DNA of 64,000 bases from Charina bottae (GCA_023362775.1 JALMGJ010000006.1:18229501-18293500); one strand, 5' to 3'. Counted from the first letter of the stretch, positions 1 through 11,710 are shown. Notes: a model not told the origin generated them from the letters alone. Made by a program: numbers and translations.

Positions 1-246
1 AAGGAAGGAAAGATTGATTGATTTTGGGGTGAGATAGCTAATCCCCTAAAAGACAGAAATAAAATTCAAATTAATCTTGATTTTAAAAAGTAGGCTAAAA
101 GTAACAGAATGAATTTTAACACAGACAAATGCAAAGCTCTTCACTTAAGAAAGAGAAATCAAATGCACAGGTATAGAATGTGAATACTTGATTTGACAAT
201 TATAGTTCTGAAAAAGTTGTTTGAATAGACTCTAAGCTAAACAGAA
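1..246 (+). mobile_element. CR1/L3-type LINE remnant, left part
   Basis: Positions about 105-180 read like the part of CR1/L3 reverse transcriptase downstream of the catalytic motif (aacacagacaaatgcaaag, then cacttaagaaagag, then aaatgcacaggtatagaatg). Frames are broken by many stops. The element is interrupted by the SINE at 261-581 and resumes at 596. Family assignment is from memory of the conserved CR1 nucleotide pattern. Confidence 0.55.
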
Positions 247-260
247 TAAGTAGTGTGATA

Positions 261-581
261 AGTAAGGTAAGGTTTCCCCTTCCAGTCGTATCTGGCTCTA
301 GGGGGTGGCGCTCATCTCCGATTCTCGGCCAAGGGAGCCAGTGTTGTCCATAGACACTTCCGTAAATGCCAAGGCATACGGAACGCTGTTACCTTCCCAC
401 CGGAGTGGTACCTATTTATCTTCTTGCATTTTTACATGCTTTCAAACTGCTAGGTTGGCAGGAGCTGGGCGAGAACAGGAGCTCACCCTGTTACGCAGTG
501 CTTCCGGGTCTTGAACTGCCAACCTGCCGTCCTTTTGTTCGACAATCGGTAGTCTTAGCCGTTACGCCACCACACCGCCCC
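261..581 (-). mobile_element. Sauria-type tRNA-derived SINE
   Basis: The tRNA-like head is at the right end, read on the minus strand: A-box-like GGTGTGGTGGCGTAACGGCT near 555-580, then a B-box-like region near 500-520. The tail at the left (ggtaaggtttcccc, cagtcgtatctggctct) resembles a BovB 3' end, as expected for Sauria SINEs mobilised by BovB. The TSD is taagtagtgtgata (247-260) and taagtagtatgata (582-595), one mismatch in 14. It inserted into a CR1/L3 LINE. The short reading frames across it are incidental. Confidence 0.8.
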
Positions 582-595
582 TAAGTAGTATGATA

Positions 596-1010
596 CAGAT
601 GCTAAAAAGACAGGCCTTATTTTAGAGTGCATCAACAGAAGTATAGTTTCCAAAAGACAGGAAATAGCAGTTCCATTATATTCTGTACTGGCCAGACTCC
701 ACCTTGAGTACCATGTCCTCTTTGGGGCAATACATTTTAAGAAAGCTTCAGAGAAATAAGAACAAATGCAGAAAGGGGACAATGAGGTTAATTAGGGGAC
801 TGGAAACTAAGTCTTATGAAGAGATACTGAAGGTGGATATGACAGCATTTTTTAAATATTTGAAAGAATGTCACATAGAATGAAGCCAATGTATCTTCCT
901 TATCACTTTAAAGGCAGAACAAAAAATAATGACTTTAAGTTACAAGAAGGCAGATTCTGATTGAATGTTAGGATAAACTTCTGAAATTTACTTGAAATCC
1001 CAAAATATTT
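596..1010 (+). mobile_element. CR1/L3-type LINE remnant, right part
   Basis: This continues the element split by the SINE at 261-581. The stretch from gtactggccagactccacct through aggggactggaaactaagtc (about 685-815) follows the CR1/L3 reverse-transcriptase C-terminal region. Many indels and stops indicate an old inactive copy. The 3' end is indistinct near 1000. Confidence 0.6.
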
Positions 1011-1496
1011 CTGGAGTTCCCAAGAATAAACACTTCTAGTCATATTAAGCTAGTTTGCATGGCATGCTAAGAAAATATACTTGAATAATTAATGCATTCA
1101 TGCCCACTAGTTCCTCTAATAAGAAAGCATAGCTAACAAATTATGATGAACTCCACTCCAGATTTTTTAGTGTATCATCCAAACCAAGGATTCTAGCTCT
1201 TTCCTGGCCTAAGCCGTTACATGAAGTCACTTTTTTGGCTCTTTTCCTTGGTGTGTACTGAGAGGAGCAAGCCACCATTTTTGATTCAAAGACTCATTAA
1301 ATAAACCAAAAATGGAGCTATACATAGTTTGCTAGGCACTTCCTGTCACTGGAGATGTTAACAGGAATAATCAGAACAGCATGCATTAGGACTCTTTTCC
1401 TTTGTCCCTAAGTCATGCTTTGCTTTGGGATGTTGTACCAATTGGCCTGTTTGTTCTACTATCCTGAAATAAACATTAGTATACATTCAAAACAAT

Positions 1497-1529
<33 letters not shown>

Positions 1530-2180
1530 GGGGCATATCTTTAGCCACACAAGTTCTCATTCTGTTGGGCACTTTCTACATCCACAGATATTTAAACCAT
1601 TTTTTTTCTTCCAGGAAATGAATTACAAATTTGTAAAGCATCAGCTGTCTTCCAGCAGAGCTCTGCATATTTTAGATTGAAGAATTCTAAACATGATTGA
1701 AGACAAATATATTCTTGCAGCTTAATTATACAAATTTGTCACTTCAAGAATGGGAGGTTAAATATTGGTGGGGAGGGATTTATTATTTTATAATTCACAT
1801 TTCATGAGTTAAAGAAACATATGCCTTTTTAAAAAAGCGATTTATGAAAATCAAAATAGTTATATTAATCTCTACAACTGCTGGTATGATAAATTTCCTT
1901 CAAAAAATGGCAGGTTAAATACTTTTGGAATGTAATATTATAAATTTCAATAAATATCCCATGCAACCTTAAGCAACTTAAAACTCAATGCAGGATTTGG
2001 ATATCTGCTTACCATTTTAGACATTTACACATGTGCATTTTCAATCATAATATAGAAGCACATATGTATATGTAAACATTTCAGTGTAACCTCCCACCCC
2101 CCACACTGCAAGCCAAACATTCTGCTAACCATGGGTCAGAAATGAATAGGCTACCAAATTTTATTATTTTATTTATTTAA
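1011..2180. other. intron without recognisable elements, containing a (TAC)n tract
   Basis: AT-rich sequence in which I recognise no gene or classified repeat, except an uninterrupted TAC/ACT trinucleotide tract at 1497-1529 (11 units). Confidence 0.6.
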
Positions 2181-2406
2181 TTTTTATCCCGCCTCTATTA
2201 TTTTTATAACTCAAGGCGGCTAACATATATAATACTCCTTCCTCCTGCTATTTTCCCCACAACAACAACCCTGTGAGGTGAGTTGGGCTGAGAGTGAGTG
2301 ACTGGCCCAAGGTCACCCAGCCGGCTTTCATGCCTAAGGCGGGACTAGAACTCTCAGTCTCCTGGTTTCTAGCCCGTTGCCTTAACAGCTAGACCAAACT
2401 GGCTCA
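2181..2406 (-). mobile_element. tRNA-derived SINE with LINE-like tail
   Basis: Read on the minus strand, the head begins GAGCCAGTTTGGTCTAGC near 2405 and continues through a tRNA-like region (aactctcagtctcctggttt in plus orientation). The tail contains ccgcctctattatttttata at the left. The same family occurs at 34239, 36814 and 58090. I recognise it as a common squamate SINE but do not assign a family name. Confidence 0.7.
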
Positions 2407-2712
2407 CTGGATGACAAATATTCACTGGATGCTTGCCATTTCTTAACCATAAATTCCATCACTAAAATCAGGAGAAGAACAGAATTCTGAATATCTGTTA
2501 GAATGCAAACTGTTCTAGAGAAAAAGAAAAAGAAAAAACCCTCAACAGCAATAATTTAGAACTCTTCCTCCCATAGCTTTACTAATAAGCTGATAATATC
2601 TACCAACACAAATTTGATATTTAGTCATTTATCTCATCTATTGATACTCTACTCTGACCTTATCATGTATCTAGGTTGGAAAGCCTACTGTCCACAGCTG
2701 CATGCAGCCCTT

Positions 2713-2713
2713 G

Positions 2714-2754
<41 letters not shown>

Positions 2755-2808
2755 TTTATTTATTTATTTAAATTTATCCCCGCCCATCTCCCGGAACTTA
2801 ATTTGTTG
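2713..2808 (+). repeat. (TTAC)n/(TTTA)n microsatellite with a LINE 3'-end remnant
   Basis: TTAC repeats span 2713-2752 and pass into TTTA repeats to about 2771. They are followed by aatttatccccgcccatctc, a piece typical of CR1/L2-like 3' ends in reptiles. A compound simple repeat seeded from a retroelement tail is the simplest reading. Confidence 0.65.
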
Positions 2809-3083
2809 ATGACAAAGAAAAAGTGTATAAAACTGTAAACTCTGTTCATCATTGGTACTATACAAACTGTTTTCCCTTGGTGAACAATTATTGTTTTAAA
2901 AATCACATATAGTTTAAAGACACAAAAACAAATCACTATATACCTCAAAAGGATGTACGAAGTTGTTAAACAAATCATGTTACCATTATTAATTCAGCTG
3001 ATGCTTAGCCATTCTTAACTTCTTCTGGGGTTAAGAGGAGAAAGAACAACAGCAGCGCAATACCTGTTATTACAGTATCAAAT
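2809..3083. other. intron, nothing recognised
   Basis: AT-rich sequence between a microsatellite and the left edge of the tandem duplication. No gene, RNA or classified repeat seen. Confidence 0.6.
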
Positions 3084-3086
3084 GCC

Positions 3087-6000
3087 TGTCTCTGATGATA
3101 TACTCACATAATAAGACTAACTGTACCTTTTGTAAGGTACTGGTATTAACAAGAATATTTATACATCACTGCATAAATAGAATTATAGTTTACCCTATTT
3201 AGACTTCATTAAAATTAGGTAATAGCCAAACAGACTACTAAAGTGGACATACCACTAAACACCTCAGTGTTATTTCTTTATGCTAAATTATGAAAGTATT
3301 TATATATGCTTTTGAAGGCAGAGTCATACAACATTGACACATCTGTAAGCTCTTAAAGTGCCTTCGAACAAACTGATACTCTAGATGTGCTGGACTACCA
3401 TTCTCAGCATACCCAGCCAACGTAAGAAATTGGTATACTGTACTGACTATGAAAGATGGGGAGTTTGTCCACCAGGTTGGGGAAGTCTGCTCTATGTAGT
3501 TTTTGCAAGTCATTTTGCAACAGTACATACTTTGCAAAACATTATTTGCATATTCCAACTTGGTTTCAAAAATTTGCAACACTTCCTTAAATTCTCTTTC
3601 TAGGATGACATCCACAGAGTAGATTATTCTCAATCAAAAGAAATATATTACCCTAGTACAGGGTAAGCAGATGGAAGTTTGGAACCTACTGGTAGATTTT
3701 TGGACAATTTGCAATAGATCACCCAAAGTTTCCAATTGCCAGTTATTTAACAACAGTTGTTCTCAAAGAGTATGCTTCCAAGGTTGGTAATTATGAGAAG
3801 ATTTGAGTTTCTAACTAAACTTCCACAAAATATATCCAAAAACTCCAGATGGATGGACCTCAGCTCCCAGGATTCCCTAGACAAAAGTGCTTGGAACTCT
3901 GTAAGTCAAAGCCCAGGTACATGGACGGTGCACTGGTTGGGGAAGGCTGCAATAAAGGAACCAAGCAAGTCCCAGAGAAAGGATCCTCTTACAAACTAGC
4001 ATAAAAGTGCAGCTGGCTGCTACAAGATGGATGAACCCACTGCCAACCTCAGCATGCCATACTGTGTGCCTTCTGATTAAAATGAATGGGACATAAATAT
4101 TTCAAATATATGAAGAGATTATTATAAAGTTGCTATTTTTATCTTTAAAATCCAGACTAGTATGGCTATACTACACTTCAGTTTCGATTCAGAAGAGGAG
4201 CTTCAGAGCCAAACACCTGACTACAACTCCCTTACTGTGAGGGGGCTTCCACTGCAGCCCACATTCTGGAAGCAGACTTGGATATTTTAATGAGTCACGC
4301 TCCTGTCCATTCCAAGCACTTCTACTAAACTGAACTTAGAAGCACCACACAGCCACTCTGACCAGCTTCCATTAAATTCTCCAGCATCTACTAAGGTCTT
4401 TTCATCACTTATCCCACCTACACATTAGAAAATGGCACTATCAATGGCTACTACCCTCCTCCCCAGCTGTAGAATTCTCAGCTATTCCACACTTTCCCCA
4501 AAGGCAATCCTGATGATTTCATGAAAAAAATTGGGGCTAGCCTTTGTGACTTAAGATCCTAATTAAACTCCAAGCACTGGGGGAAAGTCAGTGAAATTTC
4601 AGATTTGATTTTAACACTACTAAATGCCAGGGCCAGCTAACTTTACTAAACAGTTGCTCCTGCATTAAAAAAAATTCCTAAATGTATTTTTAACTTCATT
4701 TCACAGATGAGCAAAGTAATTCAGAATCATAATATAAATGTAATAATATATTCCAACACGATCTGATCCCTAATCCTACATTTTGTGCTTTGACCAAATT
4801 CACGAACAGTATTACAAAATACTACGTACATCTATCACAATAATTTCATTTCTTCATCCATACATAAATGGTACCAAACGTAGCATCAATATTTGTTGCC
4901 TATAGAAGTCTAAAGATCACATATTCATCCTGTCATGCTATATATAAACACACACACAAAATAGATTCACATTTAGTAGTTTCAGCTGTTTATTATTTAA
5001 CTGTTATATGAACCCTGAAGAGTTTCTAACCTATGAAAGCAATATTTTCAGTGATTTATCAAATGTTCATCCACTGTTTAGAAAGCAAGTATACCCTTTT
5101 TTGCATCCTAAACCACTGTGTATAACTGAAAAATATGGAATCATATTTTACTAGAATTATTAAACACAAAGCACTAAATCAAATCTAAGAGGAAAAATAG
5201 AAAAATTGTAAGGCACAATTTTATGTCTCCCCAGATCAAAAAGCAGACAGCATACTAGATGTTTGAAGGGTATGTTTCCTTTTCTTCTTAATCATTTCAG
5301 TTCTCAATAGCAAAAATCCTGTTTTACTGCATACCTGAATTGCCTCTAAGAACTGTCCAATAAGATTTATGACCATGCTAGTTCTCCCATTAAAGGCTGT
5401 TTTCAGTAGAGTTGCCTGGCACTTAACTTTTTATGGTACTTTTAATTTCACATCATGTTCACCAGGGCATGTAACAAAGCAAATTAAAATAGCCAACAAC
5501 ATTTTCTAGACCTTTTCCCCAAGTATATTTGACTAATACAGGAACAGAAGTTGGCAGATATTCTCCTTATCACAGAAAAAAAAGTTACCTATTTCCACAG
5601 CACAGGATACGTTCAATAATTAAAATGAACCTTTATTCTTGTTGAAATTTCCCAACTGCAATAACGTGAAATGATAGGTGCAGGAACTTGGGTCTTAAAT
5701 GCAAATTGTGCCTACAGGAACAATTCATCCTTATCCCAGATGTTAAGGAAACGCTTTTGGTCATTCAGTGGCAAACTAAATATGGTTAAAGATACTCTTA
5801 ATATTTCACATCTCTCAGTAATGAGTAAAGGCACTGGAGAGAGATTTGAAGGCCAAGCGTTCTTCAAATTTAAACCCTGCTACCAGCGTTTACTTTTTAA
5901 AAGCTGTTCTTTTAGCCACTAAAAGCTATTACAATTCCAATTAACAGTACAATTTTCCTTCCTAATTCTTTTCTTCCATGATTAAAGATACTTTTATAGC

Positions 6001-7386
6001 TAAGTTTGCTCCAGAAGATTGAAGAAAGATTCCTAGATCTGTTAATAATAAGCATTCTAACTGACCTGGGAGCTGCATAACCAGAATCCCATGTTCTTGA
6101 TTAAAGTAAAGGGGGGAGGGGAGGAATTAAATTTTTCTCCATGATGATTTTTCCAAGGAAAAGATTTATGTCATTCCAACATTAAGACTCATTTTTTAAA
6201 AAGTTTGCCAATAAAAGGCAAACTACATGAAAACAGTCGGGACTAACAGATGTCTCTAATTTGTATCAAAGTTACCAACTATTGCCCTTGAGAAATGAAA
6301 TTGCACACCAATCCTTACAACCAATTGCTTTTTAGAAGCATCATGGCCGTTCGTTTCTAAATCACAGCAACTTAGATTCCACATAACCAGGCTGAACTAA
6401 TATGACTAGTTCTATTTAGAATGACAAAATATTCTAAAAATGCAGAATGTTAACTGAAAAACAGATTGCCAGCAACAATTCAAATACAAAAAAATGAGAC
6501 AAAATGATGAAACCAAACAGTTCAACTGATTTCATAGGATCCCATTTATCACAAGCAACATTCTTGATTTTTATAAGATACAAATGCATGCCAACAGACT
6601 CACAAATGCTCATTCAATAACTTTACAATTATAGAACCTAGCCTTTGCAGTATAAATGTAACATCAGAAAATTAGCTATCAGTAATAAAACTATGCTGCC
6701 TAAAACATTTGTATACCATCTTTTAAGAGAAAGCCTTCTCAAGATAATTTACAAATTAGTAAAATATAAACTCTGTGTAAATAATAACCCAGCATTTAAA
6801 AAAGCAACATGAAAATTATAGAGGGAGTTAAACACTCATCTATACCTTACATTCTACAAGAAAGAGTAGAGGTGAATATAAAACAAGCAAATGATTTTGT
6901 TTTTACCACAAAACAAAACAGCTCTACTTAGAATGAAACAAAACTCAAAACGTTTCAAATGTGACATCGTAAGTAACTATGGGAACTCAAAATCAGCCCC
7001 TTGCTCTGACATTTTTGCCTTCAGGCCACAAAAATGGGTGGGGAGCCCATGCCTAATCTGATCTATGACTCTAGAAAACATAAAAATAAATAAATAAATC
7101 ACAGGAACTCTCTGCAAACAGTTCAGAAGCAACAGAAATGGATTCACTTCAACACAAAAAATAAACAAAATGACACTGGCAAACATCCATTGCTCTAGAT
7201 ATGGCATATTTTTTGTATTTGGCCTTGCCCTCAATATTTACCAAAGCAAAGCAAAGGTGGGATATAAATCTAATCAACTACCATAGTTCTTGCATTTGGC
7301 AACCTGAAACTTAATAGCTTGACAACCCTATTTGTAGTGCATCCGCATAGTGCAAACTTTGCATCTGTAAACCCGTCTCTACTATA
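3087..7386. other. intron inside duplication copy 1, no gene
   Basis: No gene seen. Short stretches resemble LINE 3'-end debris: gatgtgctggactaccattc near 3384, and a ggacctcagctcccaggatt stretch near 3857. Small reading frames here, such as 3283-3633 minus, recur unchanged at 13615-13965 only because the DNA is duplicated. That is not evidence of coding selection. Confidence 0.6.
4677..5737. other. segment present in duplication copy 1, absent from copy 2
   Basis: Alignment is exact to aaaaaatt (4676 / 15008). Copy 2 then has two extra bases (ta, 15009-15010) and resumes at agatgttaagg (5738 / 15011). No target-site duplication and no terminal repeat flank this 1,061-bp segment. A deletion in copy 2 with 2-bp filler is therefore more likely than an insertion in copy 1. 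Confidence 0.85.
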
Positions 7387-7394
7387 CCCCATGG

Positions 7395-7675
7395 CATAGC
7401 TTTCCAAACTGTGTGTCGCAACACAGAGTTTAGTGTGTCACGACACAACCAGGAAGTAGATGTGCACGGCGGCGGCGCAGGGGCATGTGTGGCAACGGCG
7501 GCAGCGTGTACGGCGGCGGCGCGCCATCAGCGCTTCCATGTTTTAGCGGAAAACACGAGGTGGCCGCTGCTGCCGCCTCCGCACACGCCACCGCCGTGCA
7601 TGCCCCCGCCGCCACCGCACCACTGCTGCTGCCAACGTTGGTGTGTCGCCAACGGCGGCAGTTTGGAAAGCACTG
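7395..7675 (+). mobile_element. non-autonomous hAT element, subfamily B
   Basis: It starts catagctttccaaactgtg and ends cagtttggaaagcactg, giving inverted ends of about 15 bp. It is flanked by ccccatgg (7387-7394) and ccccacgg (7676-7683), an 8-bp TSD with one CpG-type difference. The 8-bp TSD and TIR ends indicate the hAT superfamily. The subterminal gtgtgtcgcaacac motifs are probably transposase-binding repeats (inference). The interior is GC-rich (ggcggcggcg) and encodes no transposase. Confidence 0.85.
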
Positions 7676-7739
7676 CCCCACGGACTCTAGGTACCACATA
7701 TTAAACAGTTTAAAAGCAGCATTAAAACTACCCAACAAG

Positions 7740-9300
7740 CAGCATTGGCGATCACTCGTAGCCGAGTAAGATTGTCTTCCAAAGGTAAAATTTTAACAGT
7801 GGATCCGTAAGTGGCTATAAAGGCCAATTCTGGATCCGCATAACCTCCCACAATGAGGGCATAGGTTTCCGGGTGGGAGACGGTCATGATGAGGGTTTGC
7901 CTGACGTGCCTTCCTTTTAGCTCTTTTCTCCCTTTCGCCCTGTACTCGTGCTTCTTCAAAGTCCATAGCGCCATTAATAAAGGATGACCTCCAATTGAAA
8001 CGCTCATGAGTTAGGGCTTCCCAGTTCTCAATGCTGATATTACATTTTTTTAAATTAGCTTTGAGAGTATCTTTGAATCTCTTTTGCTGTCCACCAATAT
8101 TCCGTTTTCCATTCTTAAGTTGGGAGTAAAGTAGCTGCTTTGGAAGACGATGGTCAGGCATTCGAACAACATGACCAGACCAATGAAGTTGATGTTGGAT
8201 GATCATTGTTTCAATGCTGGTGGTTTTCGTTTCTTCTAATACGCTAACATTAGTCCGCCTATCTTCCCAAGTAATTTGCAGAATTTTTCGGAGGCAGCGT
8301 TGATGGAATCTTTCAAGAAGTTGGAGGTGGCGTTTGTAGAGGGTCCATGTTTCACAGGCATACAGAAGGGTTGGTAGTACAATGGCTTTGTAAACAAGCA
8401 TTCTGGTCTCCCTGCGAATGTCCCGATCCTCAAACACTCTACGCTTCATTTGGGAGAAAGCTACACTCGCAGAGCTCAGGCGATGCTGAATTTCAGCGTC
8501 GATGTCGGCTTTTGTGGATAGATGGCTGCCGAGATAAGTGGTCGACATTTTCTAGTGACACACCTTTAAGCTGGATTGATGGCGCTGCGGAGGGATTGGT
8601 TCGAACTTGCTGGTAAAGCACTTTAGTTTTTTTAATGTTAATCGAGAGGCCAAGCTTTTCATATGCTTCTGCAAAGATGTTTAGGATAGTTTGAAGATCT
8701 TCCTCGGAGTGTGCACAGACTACATTATCATCAGCATATTGAAGTTCTATAACAGAAGTTGTAATTACCTTATTTTTTGCTTTCAGCCTACTAAGATTAA
8801 AAAGCTTTCCATCTGTTCGATATATAATTTCTACACCAGTAGGAAGTTTCTCTTCAACAAGGTGTATAATCATAGCGATGAAGATAGCGAATAAGGTTGG
8901 AGCAATAACACATCCCTGTTTAACGCCGGATTTCACTTTAAATGGATCGCTTTGAGAGCCATTGTTATTCAGGATTGTTGCCATCATGTCGTCATGGAGT
9001 AGCCGCAAGATGTTCACAAATTTATCAGGGCATCCGATTTTCAGAAGGATGGCCCAGAGAGCAGTACGATTTACAGTATCAAAAGCTTTAGTCAGCTCAA
9101 TAAATGCCATGTACAGAGGGCGGTTTTGCTCCTTGCATTTTTCTTGAAGCTGTCGTGCAGTGAAGATCATATCCACTGTTCCCCTGGAAGGGCGGAAGCC
9201 ATTTTGCGTTTCAGGGAGGATGTCTTCTGATACAGATAGGAGACGGTTTGCGATGATCTTTGCCAGGATTTTGCCTGCTGTGGCTAGAAGGGAGATGCCT
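7740..9300 (-). mobile_element. 5'-truncated non-LTR retrotransposon: reverse transcriptase and C-terminal zinc-finger-like region
   Basis: On the minus strand from 9300 to 7793 the conceptual protein covers an RT palm. Visible motifs are ILAKIIANRLL, FRPSRGTVDMIF, the acidic motif region LTKAFDTVNR, GVKQGCVIAPTLF and the catalytic-type box QYADDNVVCAHSE. Downstream come YACETWTLYKRHL, GHVVRMPDHRLPKQLL and a C-terminal CPHCGRLCGSRIGLYSHLRI followed by HC, a zinc-finger-like pattern. One frameshift near 8533 separates the RT frame (8493-9176) from the C-terminal frame (7793-8548). The N-terminal endonuclease is missing. The 3' end has the usual non-LTR look near 7747. It is an APE-type LINE, but I cannot fix the clade. 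It is not BovB, judging by the C-terminus. Confidence 0.85.
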
Positions 9301-9533
9301 CACAGGTGCTTCACTAAATCTAATTGGGAGGCATTAGAACACTTGAAACTCCACTAAATAAAATCCTAGTTTTGTTCCAAACTCAGAACATAATTCCAGA
9401 ACACAGCGTATTTCATTTTGAACCTGAAACACTATAAACAGTCATTTCAAGCTCAGAACATTTGCTTAGCCAAGAAGCAAAAACAGAAAAAAATCCTCTC
9501 ATGTCTGCCAGCGTAAAAGAATTTACCAAATAT
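9301..9533. other. intron between LINE and retroposon insertion
   Basis: The sequence leaves the LINE frame at about 9300 (cacaggtgcttcactaaatc). No further element recognised before the TSD that begins at 9534. Confidence 0.5.
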
Positions 9534-9966
9534 ATTTGAGGAGCATTTTGGGCTTTTTAATAGTAATTTTATTAAAAGTTACAATTAAAAAGATAAAAAC
9601 TAATATAAACTAAAAAAAAGAAAAGAAAAAAATAAAGTGCAGAAAAGAAAACATAAGAATATAGTAAAGAAAAAGAGAAGAAATATATGAAGAAATGACT
9701 TCCCCCTTCATCACAAGTATAAACAATTTTAGTAATTTATCACCTTCTCTTAAAATTCTACAAATGATCTCTTCTTCCCATATCCCATCTCTTATCTACA
9801 AAAAAATCCTTAAAGACTCGTTCGGTCCTGATCAACAAAAGTCCATTAATGGTTACCAGAGATAACAACATATCTATTTTAACCTTGATCAAATACACCA
9901 ACTTTATATTCCTTCCTTTTACTTTTAACAATCTTGATCTTTAGTCCCTTCAATGATGTCCTAGAA

Positions 9967-10361
9967 CAGAGCTTTCCAAAATGTCTATGAAGGTTCTCAG
10001 TCATCCAGGTGGAATTGTCTGTAGCTTGAATCATGTCAACTGGATTTCTATTTTCTTAGTGGAAACGTTTCGCTCCTTATCCAAGGAGCTTCTTCAGTCT
10101 GAGCAAAAGTCTTTCCAAACTGTGTGTCGCGACACAAAAGTGTGTCGCCACACACAGTCTGGTGTGTCGCCACACAACCCGGAAGCGCTGATCATCATCA
10201 GCGCTTCTGGGTTTTCCCGCAGCGACACACCAACTGCAGCGCGCAAAACCCGAAAGCGGCAGCAGTGCTTCTGGGTTTTTGCGCGCTACTGCAAGGACGG
10301 CACTTCCGGGCACACAACGCCGGTTGGTGTGTCGCCGCGGGAAAAACTTTGGAAAGCCCTG
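9967..10361 (+). mobile_element. non-autonomous hAT element, subfamily A, split by a Penelope fragment
   Basis: The ends are cagagctttccaaa and ctttggaaagccctg. The 8-bp TSD tcctagaa is perfect (9959-9966 and 10362-10369). The body holds repeated gtgtgtcgcgacac-type motifs and gcgcaaaacccg pieces. Positions 9981-10110 are a secondary insertion that duplicated ctttccaaa of the hAT end. The native element is therefore about 256 bp. Confidence 0.9.
9981..10110 (-). mobile_element. Penelope-like element fragment with hammerhead-like core
   Basis: A 130-bp insertion inside a hAT, flanked by ctttccaaa at 9972-9980 and 10111-10119 (9-bp TSD). On the minus strand it reads CUGAAGA (10097-10091), then a GCUCC/GGAGC stem, then GAAACGUU, the layout of the minimal hammerhead motifs reported from metazoan Penelope-like elements. 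One extra base lies between CUGAAGA and stem II. The stem I partner here is CUAAG instead of CUGAG, so this copy is weaker than the one at 25042. The opposite end carries ctgagaaccttc on the minus strand. Confidence 0.65.
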
Positions 10362-11070
10362 TCCTAGAACTTGATTTCTTTTCATTTTTTCTTTGTCCCT
10401 TATCACAAAATTCTTTGAAGCTTTAACAATGTAGGAAAATTATCTCTTGTAAATCCAATGTAGGAAAATTATCCAGGTCACTCTCTTGGTTTGATATTTG
10501 TCTATTCCTTTTAATTATTAAGACATCTTTTGTAGGTCCAGTATAGCATCTTTTTCCATATCATTCTTGTAACCTGTCATTTTTAAATCCACTTCCAGAT
10601 CAGTCTCAGTCTTGTCAGGTAAAATTTGTTCCTCTTTCATAATATCTTTGAAACACAGTCTATCTATAGAGAGAGAGACTCTTAAAATTAACTTCTGGGT
10701 CCATTGTTCAAAAATATCCTTCAGTATGTCCAATGTTAAAATATTTTACTCCATTCTGTATTAGTAAGCCAAATTTAAGTGTTCTTCTCCTTTAATTGTA
10801 ATCTTTAGTTCCTTCTGGTACCCTCTAGTGTCCAACCTTCAAAGTCTCATGCTGTCATGTTTTTTTAAAGAGATTTCAAAACAAAAGCATTTTCCCACAG
10901 GAAGGATTCTTATAATTAATTCCAAAATCTTATTTCAAATTCATCTGGACGCTTAGTCTGTTTGTAACTTTCCAAAATCAAAGTCTTAATCACCCTTTTG
11001 CTGTTTATTCCAAAATAAATTTTCTTTTTTTAAAGTCCTAAACTTGTATTTAAAACTTCTTTTGCTAAGG

Positions 11071-11324
11071 CAGGGCTTTCCAAACTGTGTGTCGCGACAC
11101 AGTACTGTGTCACCTGGGGGCCCCAAGTGTGTTGCACGACAACCCGGAAGCGCTAATGGTGCACCGCCGCCACCGTGTGCATCAGCGGCGGGCCATCAGC
11201 ACTTCCGGGTTCCAGGACGCCAACGCCGCAGCACACAAAAACCCGAAAGCGCTGCCGGTGCTTCCGGGGTTTTGCGCGTCGGCCGTTGGGTGTGTCGCCA
11301 ACGGCAAAAGTTTGGAAAGCCCTG
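11071..11324 (+). mobile_element. non-autonomous hAT element, subfamily A
   Basis: It starts cagggctttccaaactgtgt and ends gtttggaaagccctg. The flanks tgctaagg (11063-11070) and cactaagg (11325-11332) match in six of eight positions, a decayed 8-bp TSD. The interior is GC-rich with gtgtgtcgcgacacag near the left end. It lies inside the retroposon at 9550-11694. Confidence 0.8.
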
Positions 11325-11710
11325 CACTAAGGATTGAAGGAAACTTACCCGGTGCTGTAAATCTTGTCAATCCAAAGGTTCCTAATAGCTGAAACTCAGT
11401 TAACAAGCAATTTCTGAAAGTGATTAGAAAAGGAAATATGCAAGCCCAGTGTCCTTTTGAAGGTGCCAACTGTGGTTTGAGCAAAAAGATGGATATTCCT
11501 TTGTTTCCCAGAGTCCTAAACCCACCAGAGACCGCTGTCTTGCAGTCTCCTCATGAGGAGCAACTGTTTGGAGCTCTTGTGGGTGATCTCAAGTACTCTC
11601 CTTGTCCGGAGAGGAATTACAAAGAGCTGGTCTACTTGCTGGCTCTTCATTCCACCGTGGCTGTCTTCAGTTCACCATTTCTTCCCCAAAAGCTATTTGA
11701 GGAACATTTT

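Larger units (their letters stand above)
9550..11694 (-). mobile_element. unclassified non-LTR retroposon insertion (copy 1) carrying nested hATs
   Basis: It is bounded by atttgaggagcatttt (9534-9549) and atttgaggaacatttt (11695-11710), a 16-bp direct repeat with one mismatch. The left end is A-rich on the minus strand (ttttattaaaag in plus), suiting a 3' tail. The right end holds mixed-composition sequence that could be a 5' region. Without the nested hATs at 9967-10361 and 11071-11324 it would be about 1.5 kb. A 71-codon minus frame at 10518-10733 is the longest internal frame outside the hATs. No RT was recognised. The insertion at 52044-54154 has the same orientation, A-rich tail and general design. 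Confidence 0.6.

Noticed and set aside
3283..3633. 116-codon minus frame conserved exactly at 13615-13965
   Set aside because: Identity reflects the segmental duplication of DNA, not protein conservation. No recognisable family.
7430..7769. Ala/His/Cys-rich frames of about 100 codons near 7.4-7.8 kb and 16.7-17.0 kb
   Set aside because: They lie within the GC-rich interior of a non-autonomous hAT element and its flank.
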